Of a DNA stretch of 64,000 nt, positions 21,946-34,439 are shown piece after piece. The notes beneath the pieces were generated by a model. The model was given only the letters and a program-made list of their open reading frames with translations. It did no database searches and had not been told where the DNA came from. The DNA comes from Amphiura filiformis (lineage: Eukaryota > Echinodermata > Ophiuroidea > Amphilepidida > Amphiuridae), in the NCBI RefSeq assembly GCF_039555335.1, contig NC_092628.1, forward strand, positions 97,096,536 to 97,160,535. Direction: 5' to 3'. The first letter of the stretch is position 1; every line of letters starts with the position of its first letter. A program made the translations under genes and the position numbers.

Positions 21946-22680
21946 GATGTATTTCTAATGATAAGAAGACAAAAGACCACCATCTTCACAGATGCAAAAG
22001 AGTCCAGCACTGTGTACGAGCTCAAAAAGATCATAGAAGGGATAACCAAGAAATCACCAGAAGAGCAACAACTTTTCAAAGATGGCGAGATTTTAGAAAA
22101 CACCAAGACGTTAGGAGATTGTGGGCTGAGTGCAAATGTAGCCAAAGCCCAGGCTCCAGCATCACTAGGTTTATCCTTCAGAGTAAATGGTAAGAATGCT
22201 AAGAATGGGACATGTTTTAAGAAGCTTGAAACTCGTAATAAACTCAAGAACTTAATAGAGCCCAGTATCAAATTATGAGCTGAATCAATTTATAAGGCTA
22301 TATGATTTTCTAGGACTTCATGTGTGTTAAATTTGTTATATTATATGAATATAATAAATTTTTACCATGATGATGAAGTGCAGCAGGTTAGATAACAAAC
22401 ATTTTTGTACAGTTATCATAATTGTGGAGTGTGGACTACATGAAAATTCTGAAATGTGCACTAGTTAAATTACAAAGTATATAAATTAATCAAAGCAAAA
22501 GACAACTACAGAATTACCGTTTACTCATGGTTTTTTTTTAATTGTTTTTCCTTTCCAGTGGATACTGATGAATTTGAGCCATTGGAAATGACACCTTACT
22601 CTAATCCTCCAGAGTTGCCAGATGTAATGAAGCCAACAGATTCTAGCACAACAAATACAGTAGAACAGCCAGTGTCATAG
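21946..22680 (+). CDS. ELOB: Elongin B, two coding exons (first exon not placed)
   Basis: Coding exons are 21946-22189 (begins [12 protein letters not shown]) and 22559-22680 (ends EQPVS-stop), joined G|TG through a GT-AG intron; the reading frame agrees. Elongin B is the ubiquitin-like subunit that pairs with elongin C in the elongin transcription complex and in VHL/SOCS-box CUL2/CUL5 ubiquitin ligases. The ubiquitin-like fold spans exon 2. The conserved tail motif [10 protein letters not shown] is present at about residue 100. Predicted length with an initiator Met is 122 residues, against 118 in human. The acceptor (TTTACTTTTCATGCAG) precedes Asp2, so the Met should come from an upstream exon. 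The alternative is that the ATG inside the acceptor at 21940 is used, adding one Gln. Confidence 0.95.
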
Positions 22681-22888
22681 AACTGATTTACAACCAACAA
22701 GATAACAACACCATTAAGAGGGTGTAGCCATATTAATTTAAAACAAAAGGGACATATTTATCAGTAGAAGAGCACCCAGAACCGCTTGTTCTTTCCAGTT
22801 GCCCTGTTTGCAGGGATGTCCAACCTGTTTTTCCACAGTCCATTTGAAGCCTGTCATCCTCAAACCTAATCTCAAAAAGGACAAGGAA

Positions 22889-22894
22889 AATAAA
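22889..22894 (+). promoter_or_regulatory. Candidate ELOB polyadenylation signal
   Basis: AATAAA lies 209 nt after the ELOB stop. Other candidates are at 22939-22944 and 23196-23201. The choice cannot be made from sequence alone. Confidence 0.35.
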
Positions 22895-23763
22895 GATGTA
22901 AAATATTTGAATCACCATTTATGCGGTGGTAGATGGTCAATAAAGCAATTGTACTTAACAATTTTAATGAAGAGAAGGAACTATGTACATACATGTACAC
23001 TGCTGAGTGAGCAGTGCATATTGATGTGGTCCATGGATATTGTTGAGTTACAGCCCGTGAATCAAAAAGGTTGGATATCCCTGTCTTAATCAACACCTTT
23101 TTACTGGCATAGTTAGAGAGTAAGACTCAATATTTGTTGCCATGTGATGGGTGAATATCTATATTTTTGTGCAGAGAATAATGCTCTAAAAATAGAATAA
23201 AAATACTAATTTGTAATGTTTAACAGAATCTGTAAAGAAACCTGATGTACAATAGTTTTTTTCTGCACAACTTTGCAATTTAGCACTTTTCAACAGACTG
23301 TTGGCCGGACTGACGGCTTTACAGTTATCATAGGGGTATGGCTACTATATATTATTTATTTACATTTCAAGTCTCAATTCATTAATTAAGAGATGGACAA
23401 ATTTCAATATGACACAAATTCTTTTCCACATTTATACCATCTCTTAATTAATGTTGTCATTGTCGTATACTTTTCTGTATAAGTCTCAATTTACTTGACA
23501 TTGAAACATTTCCCACTGCATCAAGTTGGTAAACATAACAGGTTGTCAAATATTGAACTTAAACTGTATAATTTTGATATGGGTAGGACTAAATCTCTAT
23601 CATCTCAAATATCTGTCATGACATAGTTCTTTAACCCAATTTGCTTCTACAGTCATAGAACTACCTTTAAATGTCTTTGGTACAAAACCTTGTACTCCAC
23701 GAGTTGAGGTGAAAATGGTGATTATTGGACAATGCTGTTGACAATGAAACCATTGTGGGAGCG

Positions 23764-23879
23764 ATTACCGAATAGGGTGCAACTCTACTAGTCTTATTAC
23801 AAGACTGCCCTACCCCAACCCTAAACTCCGGAAACGAGGACTGGTCTAAAGTCAAGCAAGTTGCACCCTATTCGGTAAT
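23764..23879. mobile_element. Small foldback MITE, 116 bp
   Basis: ATTACCGAATAGGGTGCAAC and its exact reverse complement form the two ends. No coding potential. Confidence 0.8.
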
Positions 23880-23908
23880 TGTACCCCATTGTGTCTCATA
23901 GTGTAATC

Positions 23909-24121
23909 CAGGGGTTCTCAATAACCAGCCTGAGGGCTAGATCAGGTGGCCTGCGGACCATATCAAGCAGCCTGCAGGCCTGACCATTGTAATTGGCCCT
24001 TGATCAAGCTCTGAATTGTATAGTAAACATAGTAAACCAAGGTGAATTTGGCACTCAAACACAAATCTTTGAAATGATTTTGGTGCTCTGTGGCCCGCCA
24101 GCAAATAATTGAGAACCCCTG
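23909..24121. mobile_element. hAT-like MITE, 213 bp
   Basis: Ends CAGGGGTTCTCAAT and ATTGAGAACCCCTG are exact inverted repeats of the Charlie-like hAT type. The flanks GTGTAATC and GTGTAGTG agree at 6 of 8 positions, consistent with an aged 8 bp duplication. Confidence 0.8.
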
Positions 24122-24129
24122 GTGTAGTG

Positions 24130-25120
24130 CTCCCTGTAAGGATTTTAAGGTTGGGCCACTTTGATCATATTGGCCCAATAAGCCATAAAAATCCATAAGT
24201 ATTCTTATTATTTTTTTTTCTCACATTCATGTGGGCCAATTTGTCAACTTGCATGGCCAATTCAGCACCATATAACATAACAGGTGTATTAATATGAGAC
24301 CTCTTCTCACAATGAAGGACAAGTCACTAGAATTTGCTTGAATGTGTGGTTCAATTGACATCATTTATGAAATCAACAGAAAACAAAGGCTGTTATTTAT
24401 TTAATTTTCTCTCTTTCCTTCTATTTTTATATGTTGGTAGATAATTAAAATATAAAATTTGTGACTGTACTTTCATTTGTGAGAACAAGACTGTACATGC
24501 CAAATATCCAAAGAATTGAAGACACTTGCACTACCTTTTTGCCAAGCCAAATTCTATCAATTGGCATTGCGAGATAAATTTTATTGGCACTGCAAGTGCT
24601 AGATAAAAGTTACATGCATGACTCTGGAATACCTGTCACCCTGTGTTATGTGCTTTGTTCTGTAAAATGTAGTGTGAATGGTATTCCTAAATTTATTCCA
24701 AGCTAGTACTTTGTGACATTAACATACATTACATGATCCTCTGGATTGTTCAATTGTGACCTATGTAATTAGAATCTCAAATCCATGCAAATCAATTTGT
24801 TTCTGACAAATTTGAAAGTTTGTTTTTGTTTCTCTTATTTTCAGATATATCTCAAAATCTAGGCATGAAATTCATTTACTAAACTTGTATGACTATTATA
24901 ATATAGGCTAAGTGTAACATTTATGAAGATCTTGTAACTATAAGCACAAATAATATACAGAGGAAATGTATCTGTCATCCTATTTTAACATATATAGTAC
25001 ATGAATATATCTTCAATTTATTGCAATAATGATTTTGAAAACTTTGTATCTGCTTCACATTGTGATAAACTCTTCCTTCACAAGAAGACATGCAGTACTT
25101 ACTTTGTTATGTATCTTTAA
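24130..25120. other. Intergenic, AT-rich, nothing recognised
   Basis: No ORF of note, no clear repeat pair and no RNA gene was seen downstream of ELOB. Confidence 0.5.
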
Positions 25121-25460
25121 CTTAGGCATTTCGTGATCCACAGCCTCATCCTCCCCACTTTTCTCAAAAAAAAAAGTTGGATTTTTATAGCACTGGAAAC
25201 CTCTGGTTACATAATAATTATGTACCAAAAATTTCTTTCAGATCAATTCGTTTAGCAAAAATATCGTCAAATTTGAATTTCGTTCTGGTATACCAGATCG
25301 AAATTACAGCAGTGGCCTATGTAGCAACGTAATACACATAATCATGCATAACTCGCAAACGCAAAAAAGGAATCAACTGAAATTTTGGGAATAAGCTTTT
25401 TTTATGAATATCTACTGAAAATGTCATAAAAAGAGGATACTAGGATCACAAAATCCTCTT
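25121..25460. mobile_element. TTAA-type MITE, copy 1 of 3
   Basis: A sequence containing GGCATTTCGTGATCCACAGC at the left and AGGATCACAAAATCC at the right matches 41577-41902 and 57486-57789. TTAA flanks the right end (25461-25464) and lies next to the left (25117-25120). The target and the A/T-rich body suggest a piggyBac-like non-autonomous family. Confidence 0.75.
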
Positions 25461-25464
25461 TTAA

Positions 25465-27270
25465 GCAACATTAGAATATCAAATTCACATTCTACATTAT
25501 ATTATTATTTATATCTTAATATTGTGTATGGGTATGAAGATATTATTGAATTCCGATTCAAAACGTGATATTGATAAACACCATTATCCTGACCTGATGT
25601 GTGACACTTTTAACTAGATGGTAGTGGTTTTGTATTGGAGATCAACTGTAAAAATGGACATTTTCATGCTGCATAGCTTGTAGAAAAATAAAAGGCATTT
25701 TTTTGTAGCATCTATGTCTATGTAGAGAACCTGAAGTTAGTGTAATTGCAGCAGCAACAATTAATGTGAAAATCCCTACTTATACAGTATTTGTGTGTCC
25801 AGAGACCGGGAGTCATTGAAGTACCAGCTTGTTTATGGATGTACAGTGTGTTTCTGTTATTAGATTCATGAGCTATAGGCTTATCAGATCGGATGGTGTA
25901 TAAAAAGACCAACTCAATCATAACACTACCATATATCATCACTTGGGTGACAAAACTGTACCGTATGTCACTTGTTTTAGGTGAAAATTTTATTTTGTAG
26001 CTTGAGAACCAGACTAGCCAAAAAAAAAGTGGCAACAGCTCAGTTTGTATATCTATCTGCAAAAATGAACCTACTCTCACTTTATTTTGCAAAAAGCTTG
26101 TATCTTATACGTTCATTAATGAATGTTGCTGTGAGTATATGCAAAAACATTGTATTTCAAAAATCAAAACCTTGTAACTCCATTTTTGTATCTATCTTTG
26201 TGTTCGGAGTTATCACTGTCATGACTGTAGCAAAGCTACCAAGGAAGGCAGTCGTTAGTGCTAACATTTCAAGACGGCAATGTTGTTTTGCCCTCCTGAA
26301 CATTTCACTCTATTGAGATACAATGTTTGGTTACCCCAGAGACGAATATGTGCAAGTTGCTCGCCAGAAACACATGTAATTTATGTAACACCTGTAGGTG
26401 ACATTATATGTGAAATGAACTTTTTTTGTGTGTGTTTGTCCAGGAGAAGCAGCCTCCCAGGCTGCCTTAGAGGGCCAGAGGCAGAGAACACAAGGCTTGT
26501 CTTCAAAATGTTGCCATGTTCTACTGAACCTTAATTTCATTTACACACATGGGTCAGCTCTCGATGGCCCTTTGTAGAAGACTGTTTTAGACATGATTGG
26601 GAAGAAATTTAATTATCAGACTTTTTCCTTTAAAAAGGAGCAACCAAGTTAATTTACTGTTGTGTTATCAGAATCTTGCATCCTATACCTCGGTACATAG
26701 CCTAGCTGGCCAACTATTTCAACACTTGGACAGTAGACTCATTCACATAGGAAGGCTATTTTGAAAACATAAAAATTATAAAATTTGAAGGATATTATTC
26801 GGACAATACATAAATTTATTGGTCTTGCTATGAGTTTCAAAAATAATTTGTGTGATTTCTCACCATATATAATTGAAAAACTTGTAGCTCAACTAATAAA
26901 GTTGTGTATTGTTCTTAATCCAGTCCAATTGTATATTGAAGGTATTTGTTATACAGGATTTGTGAAGGAGTAAATGCTGAGAGTGAAATCATGTTTTGCG
27001 ATGTACCACACAAAATGTTGCATTGATTTTGTTTCATATTTTACTGTAAATATTTTGAATTTCAAAACTTTGAAATGATTTAGAGAAAGACATGTGAAAA
27101 GTATTTTTGTTCTTTTCATTTAATTTTCTAGTGTTACATTTTGTGTGTGTCTTGGTTTTTATGTTACATTGAAAATGGTATTTACAAATAAATGTGTAAA
27201 AGAAGGATTTTGTTGTTTAAATAGTGATTTAATTTATTAATTGTTTAATTTTCCAGTTTTGCATTTATCC
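25465..27270. other. Intergenic, nothing firmly supported
   Basis: Several short ORFs (for example 25981-26316, 26280-26534) show no domain and no codon pattern of a real gene. A GC-richer island at 26444-26540 follows a pyrimidine-rich AG and could be a transcribed exon, but it is not supported further. Confidence 0.4.
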
Positions 27271-27273
27271 TAC

Positions 27274-27557
27274 TAGGTGACGAAAAAAGAAAACCCTGTT
27301 CTACGGGCCAGACCGAACCCAGATTTTGAACAAATTGAAAAAAAAAATCCTGTACAAATGAATGCCGACCCTAATTTCAGAAATTTCAAGAACAATTTAT
27401 TTTTTTTTTTTTTTCTCAAATTGCAAATTACTTATAGATTCTGGTTATTTTTGGGTCATTTCAAAATAAAACAAAAACAAAACAACAGGCCGACCGACCG
27501 ACCCTACTTGAAAGGTCCGTCCACCCGTAGAACAGGGTTTCTTTTTTTCGTCGCCTA
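27274..27557. mobile_element. MITE with GACGAAAAAAG ends, copy 1
   Basis: TAGGTGACGAAAAAAGAAAA at the left and the inverted right end (CTTTTTTTCGTCGCCTA) both carry ACCCTGTTCTACGG. Inner CCGACCGACC repeats are present. A shorter copy is at 32639-32767. Confidence 0.8.
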
Positions 27558-28199
27558 AGATCCAGTAATGATTTTCAACTGATTTTGTTTTTAACCTTTT
27601 GATCCCTGCATGTGTTGGAACTAATGTACTAAGCCTAGATGTTGGTACAGGCTGTATCGAAATGATTGTTACCCATGTGTTTATGGTGTTTATTGATGAG
27701 CCTGCTTCTTTATTATGCAACATTGGATCCTCTTGTAATGCCCAGGATTTGTAGCTGTATGACCGTATATAACATAGTAATATCTGTAAATGTTGTATTT
27801 TAATGTGGTAGTCTTGTCTATAATCACTAGATGGGTACTAATCTTTTTGATACAGCCTGTACAGTGGATCCAAAAACACTTAAGGAGTTTTGGAGAGTGT
27901 AAAGATAGTGGCCTCATGTTTGTTTGAAGTTGTGAGGTTGGGGTTGTATAGCAGAAGCACTATACCATATAAATGCAATGTCCCCATAGTGTTAACTTTG
28001 AAAGGGAATGATGATGGAGCATAATTAATCTGGTATTATATAATAATGCTAAATTAGGAGGATGGTCTGATCAACAACCTCGTCTCCCTGTTTTCTCTGT
28101 CAAAATTGATATGTTGGTAACAGTGTAAAGAACACATTTGTCTAGTTGACCTTATGGAAAAATGGCCGAAAGATATTTTTTAAAGATTTTTTAAGCCAA

Positions 28200-29425
28200 A
28201 ATGTGTCTGGGTAGAGTAGGTTGTTGGGGTAGTGTGCTGGGGTGTCTTAGGGTGGGGTAGGATGTGGTAGGGTAGTTTGGTGGGGGTAGAGTGTGGTGGA
28301 TTTGTAGGGATAGTGTAGAGGGTGAGGGTGTGATGGGGTATGCTGGTAGTGTAGGGTGTTGGGTCAGAGTGTGGTGGGGTATAAGGGTGGTAGGGATAGT
28401 GGGGTCAGGGTGGGACAGTTAGGATGATGAGGGAAGTGGATGCTAGGGTAGGGTAGTGGGGTCAGTATGGTGGGGTATAAGGGATGGTGGGGTCAGGCTG
28501 TGTTGTAATAGGGGTAGTTATGGCGGTGGGGTATGGGATAAGGGTGTGATGGGTTTGGGTAGAGCAATGGGGTGGTAGGGTGGCAGGCATAGTCAGGACA
28601 GGGTGTGGTGGGGTGGGATAGGTGGTAGAAGTAGTTAGAATGGAGGTGGTAGGATGCTGGGGTAGTGAGGGTGGGGAAGTGGATGGGGTATGGATGGTGG
28701 GTTTGTAGAGTGGTGAGGTTGTATGGTGTTGGGAAGTGGCAAGGTGTGTGGTTGGATAGAGAGCTAGGGGTAAGTGGGATCAGGGTAGTGGGGCTTGGGA
28801 TAGGATGTATTGGTGTAGGGTGGTGGGGTCTGTGTGTGGTTTGGTTAGAGTGGTGGGTATAATGGTGGGATAGGGTGGTAAAGTAATGGGGTGGTGTGGT
28901 TAGGGTGGCAGGATAATGCGGTAGTGGGTTCAGGGTGTGGTGGGATAGGGTGCTGGGGAGTAGGGTGGTAAGGTATAAGGGTGGAGGGATAGTATAGGGT
29001 ACTGAAGATGTAGGGTGCTGGGGTAGTGGGTGAGAGTGGTGGGGTTGGGAGATATGTATGGGTAGTTAGGTTGGTGGGTAGGGTGTGGTGGGGTAGTTGG
29101 AGTAAGGTGTAAAGGTGGGTTATGGCAGTAGGGATATGGTGTGGGTTGTGGTGGTGGGTTTGGGTTTGGGTGTAGTAGAGTGGTGGGTCTTGTAGGGTGT
29201 TGAGTTGGGTAACTGAGGTAGGGTGTTGGGGGTAGTGGGGTCAGGGTGTGGTAGGGTGGAGGTCATAAGGGTGGTAGGGTAGTGGTGTAAGGTGTTGGGG
29301 TAATGGAATGAGGTGGTAGGGTAGGTGGTAGTATAGGTTAGTGGGTCAGCATATAGTGGAATAGAGTGCTGGGGATATAAGGGTGTGATAGGGTTGTAGG
29401 GGTAGGGTGGTGAGGGTAGTGTGGT
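28200..29425 (+). repeat. 1.2 kb G/T-rich low-complexity tract
   Basis: The + strand is a degenerate array of GGGTAGTG, GGTGGGGT and GGGTGTGGT words with almost no C. Runs of 3-5 G are closely spaced, so G-quadruplex structures are possible. ORFs across it are Gly/Trp/Val-rich artefacts. Confidence 0.92.
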
Positions 29426-29429
29426 AGGA

Positions 29430-30363
29430 AATTATAAAAATGAGTCAATTTTTAAAAACCACCAAAATGTTGTGATTTTTTTAAATCTAAACATCCATCT
29501 CAATAAATTGATATAATTTACATGAACATCAATAAATCTTTTTTGAAAAGATTTCCTATCTAAAATTAACATTTTTTGTTCAAAACTGGACAAAAATGAA
29601 ATTTTAGGCTAATCAAATTAATTGAATACTGATGATTTTGTTCATAGGTACTAAATATCCACTGTCATGTATCATTCAAAGTTTTTACCCCATCAAAAAT
29701 AATTTTGCAGCTAGTTAAAATCTGATATGTTTGGGTAAAAAAAAATTAAAAATCCATAAATAGGGTAACCGTTGTCATGGAAACGGAATAGAACTCATGT
29801 GTTACAAAGTTGGCAACATAGCAGTAAAGATTCTCAACACTCTTCTGAACAATTTGTTTAACATCCGAAATCGTTAAATAGATAGATACGCTGAATAGAT
29901 ACGCTAATTAAATAACCTATAACAGATGATAATTTACAAACCAACTTAATATATAGGCCTACATCAGACATAGCACAATACCTTCAGCAATCAGCATTGC
30001 ACAGTTGTGCATTGGCCTCATGGAATTAAATAAATTATATAATTCTGTTTATATGATGAATACGAGACGGCTACAGGTCATGCAGTGTATGGTCACCCGG
30101 AGGGGCAAGAATCAAATAGATTTGTTTACCACATAGTAGTAGTTACTATGACAACGGGTTAAGAGTCAAAATGTGGAATTTACATTCACCAGTGTTTAGC
30201 ACATATTACGTTTTAGAATGACTGCAAGACACAAGATAAGTTATTGAGTATCTTTGGTTTTTATCATACTCATCTACAGCGGCTTATGTTTGATCATGGT
30301 TTGATCATTTACGAATATGTATTATACCCGGATATTACAGAACCACAGTGTTATCTGTACAGT
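29430..30363. other. Upstream region of the unknown gene
   Basis: AT-rich sequence with no repeat pair seen. The open frame of the next gene extends upstream to 30244 without a stop. Its first ATG is at 30286; the better-context ATG is at 30364. CTACAG at 30274-30279 could be an acceptor if an earlier exon exists. Confidence 0.4.
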
Positions 30364-33300
30364 ATGGCTGAGGAAGAAGTTCTTGAAGAAATTCCACGTG
30401 AAGGAGAGTGCGAAAAAGACTGCTTTTTTGATGTTGACGAAGACTATTCAAATCGACTCCTGGAAAATTCGCTCTCGATATTCAACCCTTGTTTGTGCAG
30501 TTCTGACATAATGATAACAAAAACTCCATATTTTCTATCAAGTTGGGATCCTTGTGAAAATCATAAAGGATGTGAAGTCGATAACTATTCGTTTGGTGGT
30601 CATTTGGACGTCAAGGAAGAAAAGAAACGAGTTATGCATCGTTTTCCTGGTAGTTCGGGTGCGCTACCATTTGGAAATGAAAAGAAAAACGAGTTTGTGT
30701 TTCAGCACTATGATAGAAGAGATTCGTACATTGAACAATATCGTTACAATCATACATTTGGTGGAACGGGAAAGAGCTTACGAAATGCACAGATTGCGCA
30801 AACTCTTATTAGTTACTTGAAGAATGGCCAATTGAAATTTCCAATCATCAGGCAAGTTCATATAATTATCCATCCAAAAGTGCATGCACCCTAATTTCCA
30901 TGATTGATAATAATTATAGTTCTAAAGTCACATTTTCATATCATTTTAAGACTAGAATATTAGGCCTCGTAATACTATTAATAACAACATATCTTGTGTC
31001 GCTTTTACAGTTACACGTAAACAATAATACTCATAGTTTCTAACCCGCTGTAACCAAAAATGGCAACGACGTCATTCGATTATTTGCTTAGTATTTTAAT
31101 TAGAAGTACAAAGCATCTTGCTGTTGTTTTAATCAATAAGTAATTGTTGATATTCATTACCACATAACTTAATTTAGTCATCGATTTTAACGCTCTTTTT
31201 ATAGCATGTTTAGCCAATGACACTATTCGTTTTATTGACATAAATGGCTACACGCCTTCCTATCATTTACCGACCATGCCAACGACACCTTTTCAGCTCT
31301 TTTCATAACAAACTGTTATATTTGACTTAGATAAAATCAAATGCAGCAAGAATATACACTAGATTTGTTTCTACAAGATTGAAGTTGACGACTGACGCAT
31401 TTTATTATGTTCATAAGTACAGCTTTTTTGTCCAATATTCTTCTGGAGAGAATAAATGTTAACTTTTTCGCGTGTTTTTTACATTTTTTATTGATCCATT
31501 TAAGGGATCTAAAATGAGCGTTTATTGCGTTTCGACAGTATTTTTTGTGGGACATGAGAGCACCTCAGACCTATCGAATTGCATTCTGAATACGAAGCAT
31601 GTCTTTCTGATATCAAATAATTTTCATTTTTTGAAAATCACAATATAATACAAATTTTATGACAAATTATAAAAATTTGATATTTTTCAAATTTTTGATA
31701 TATAACAGTCCTCGAAGTAAATTATATAAATATAATGACATATTCTTAAAGTGTATGTAGCAGGGAGGAAAAGCCGACGGTCAATTGAAAATTTTGACCT
31801 TTCATATTGAAGATATGGATTTTTTCCCAAAAAGACCTAATTTTTTTTGGTGTTTTGGGAAAAAATCCATATCTTCAATACGAAAGGTCAAAATTTTCAA
31901 TTGATCGTCGGCTTTTCATCCCACCTACATACACGTTAAGTATAAATCATCAGATTTATAAAATTTACTTCGAGTACTGTTAAATATCAAAAATATCAAT
32001 TTTAATGATTTGCCATAAAATGTGTATTAAATTGCGAATTTCAAAAATCAAAATTATTTGATATCAGAATGACATTCTTCGTATTCAGAATGCAATTCGA
32101 TATGTCTGATGTGCTCTAATGTCCCACAATAAATACTGTCCAAACGTTCATACCCCAGCCCTTAAGGGAGCGATCGTTATTTATGGCAGTGGGGGAATGG
32201 GTAAATTTAGGGGGGGAACACGAAATTTTTTTGTGGTCTTGAGGGGGGAACCTGAAATTTTAGTTGAACCAGGAGGGGGATTGTTAAATTTTAAATGGAG
32301 AAAATTGGGAAAACAAGGGGAACGCGAAAATTTTGAGCGGACGCGAGGGGGGAACGCGAAATTTTTTGTCGATATATTTGCCAAAACACCCATTCCCCCC
32401 TGCAGTAAATAACGATCGGTCCCTAAACCATATTTAAAGTGCATTTACTTATTTCCAATCTTGTTCTAAGTTTTGGTTTTACTGCAAACACAGTAACATA
32501 CGGGATAAGCTGTGATACAAAGATGTTAACGTTAATTATGAACAAAAATTAATTAATGTTAATTATTAATATTATTATTTAATAAAAGTACGCTCAACAC
32601 TATCTTGGGTTAATAATAACATGGGATAACTAACTGCTTAGGCGACGGAAAAAAGAAACCCTGTTCTACGGGCGGACGGACCTTTCAACTAGGGTCGGTC
32701 GGTCGGCCCTTTTTTTTATCTTCTTATCGGTCGGGCCCGTAGAACAGGGTTTTCTTTTTCGTCGCCTTTGCTTTGTTGGTCATGTGTCTTATAGTATACT
32801 TTTGGAAAACTTCAAATTCAAACTTTCCGGGCAGTTATAAAAAATGTGCAGAAAATATTTGGGTGGTGTTTTCAGCTTTAAAATGCATTGCACACGCGAT
32901 TATAGAGAGCTGTGGTTTTCAAAAAAATATTGTGATTGATGTCTTCATCATTAGTGTATCTAAAACATGAAGATCCCTTTCTCTATGGATTGCATATACT
33001 TTCACCAATAAGTTTTCGTTTTGTCTTAGTTCTTCTTTTCTCTTTTTTTTCTCCTTCCTTTTCTCTCTTATCTCAGTGGTCACGATGTCAATCTAGTCAA
33101 CAGCGTTACCCAATTTGTAGAAACACCTGACTCAAGTTTACAATCCGGGAATTCCCCAACAAGAAATCCTCATCATGAAGATTTCACACCATCGCCAGGA
33201 CCACTAGGCTCTACAGTACAGAAATCATACAGCATTGCGACTAGGAGCTCACATGAAGGTGATTCACTCGTGCTTCCAAAAATTAAGTTTAGGGAAAATA

Positions 33301-34094
33301 TTCAGGGTCAAAGTAAAGTTAAGTCTTGCAAAGAACGAAAAGGGAACGCTAAAGGTAAAAGACCCTCGCACATGAGGTCTTCTGGTTTAGTTCAGCCTGA
33401 CGACAGGCCTACTGATCACGATATTAAGAGCAATTCCTATTGGTGGAACAACAATGAGCTGCCATACACTGGTAGGAAAGTTGTATTTCCTGAGAGTAAA
33501 GGTCGGTACTCTACTTTGTCAACCCGATCTGCAGATTTTGCCCTCGTTGGTTCTCCAGATTCTAAGAAAAAGAAGAGGCGTCCGGTTAGGACAAGTTTGG
33601 GAAGTTTGTCAAACAGTGGAGATTTGATTCAAGACTTATTAAACAATCGTGGTAAACTAGCTACTAAAGAGACCATTCAAAGTCTCATGAAATTTTTCAT
33701 TTCAGACAAAAGTGTAAAATCTGATGATGTTAGCAACTCTGAGTACGAAACATCCAAAGGCAATGGCATGAGTGGACATAAAAAAGACTTCGACTTCAAC
33801 GTAAACTATAATAGACGACATGGGGTAGGCCTACTCCTATCAAATGATGTCACCAATGAATTAAAAGTAAATGGAATTTCAAGTTCAAATGATGGCAAAA
33901 GAGCAGAAAGAAATAAGGGATCATCTACTCAATCCGGGCGTCGTCATATCAAAATACCGATTCGATATGCTTTGCCATTGTCCAAAGACACAGTGCTCCA
34001 AGGTGCACCATATCGAACAGTAGAACAACATAGACATGATCAAGAGAACTCTCGTAACAAAGAGGAATTGCTTAATTCGGTGTTAAATAGTTGA
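30364..34094 (+). CDS. Unrecognised two-exon protein, 501 residues
   Basis: Exons 30364-30851 and 33077-34094. The first ends ATCATCAG before GCAAGT, a strong GC-type donor. The second follows TCTCTTATCTCAG, and the join AG|T gives Ser163 with the frame open to a TAG stop at 34092-34094. The only GT nearby (30856) would put exon 2 out of frame. The start at 30364 (AGTATGG context) gives an acidic N-terminus, MAEEEVLEEI. Residues 1-162 are acidic to neutral with aromatic patches. Exon 2 is hydrophilic, Ser/Asn/Lys-rich and probably largely disordered, with an aromatic segment at about 285-300 (WWNNNELPYTG) and a KKKKRR nuclear-localisation-like cluster at 326-331. No signal peptide or membrane span is visible. 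I recognise no family. A non-globular regulatory, nuclear or cytoskeletal protein is possible, but this is a guess. Alternative start: 30286, adding 26 residues. Confidence 0.72.
31504..32161. mobile_element. 658 bp foldback TTAA element in the intron
   Basis: It is almost a complete palindrome centred near 31830, containing TTTTGTGGGACATGAGAGC and its inverted copy. TTAA is duplicated at 31500-31503 and 32162-32165, with GGG/CCC ends. It is the same family as 50361-51001 and the half-copy at 51045-51240. The TTAA target suggests piggyBac-type mobilisation. Confidence 0.88.
32166..32423. mobile_element. Harbinger-like MITE, 258 bp
   Basis: Ends GGGAGCGATCGTTATTTA and TAAATAACGATCGGTCCC are inverted. 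TAA is duplicated on both sides (32163-32165, 32424-32426). A 3 bp TWA duplication is typical of PIF/Harbinger. Its left target overlaps the TTAA of the preceding element. Purine-rich inner repeats (GGGGGGAAC) create meaningless ORFs on both strands. Confidence 0.8.
32639..32767. mobile_element. MITE with GACGAAAAAAG ends, short copy
   Basis: Same inverted ends as 27274-27557 (AGAAACCCTGTTCTACGGGC and complement), with a deleted centre retaining GGTCGGTCGGTCGG. It lies in the intron of the unknown gene. Confidence 0.8.
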
Positions 34095-34439
34095 CTTAAC
34101 CATGTTAACATGCTCAAGGAGGATGAGAAACAATATTCCACCAGGGTAAGCTGCTAATCGGACTATATAGCAAGATTGGTAACTGGCAATAATGACTGAA
34201 GACAAAAATGAAAGCTGACAATGATTCGACACTTTTTGTTCATGCATGAAAATTTAAGAGCATTACCGGTGCTTTACTATAGATCTCACACAGCTCTTAT
34301 GATGCTATGCACTCAACCGTGCAGTGCAGTATAAACGCAGATTGCGTAAAGGATAGACTCGCTGCGCTTGGAAATATCTGCGTGCTCGGGAATATCGAGG
34401 TGGAAACTGGGCGTAGATGCATTTATAAGATATTCGTTT

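Noticed and set aside
21912-22271. 119-codon minus-strand ORF
   Set aside because: It is the antisense shadow of ELOB exon 2, which matches elongin B on the + strand.
26444-26574. Exon after a pyrimidine-rich acceptor (open in two frames)
   Set aside because: No donor, partner exon or family match; could be a non-coding exon but not supportable.
28665-28862. 65-codon Gly/Trp/Val ORF
   Set aside because: Translation of the G/T-rich low-complexity tract.
30760-30777. Nucleotide-binding P-loop in the unknown protein (GGTGKS, residues 133-138)
   Set aside because: The spacing of the first Gly does not fit GxxxxGK[ST], and no other NTPase motif is present.
32119-32444. ORFs of 87-97 codons on both strands
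   Set aside because: They cover the inner repeats of a MITE and mirror each other.
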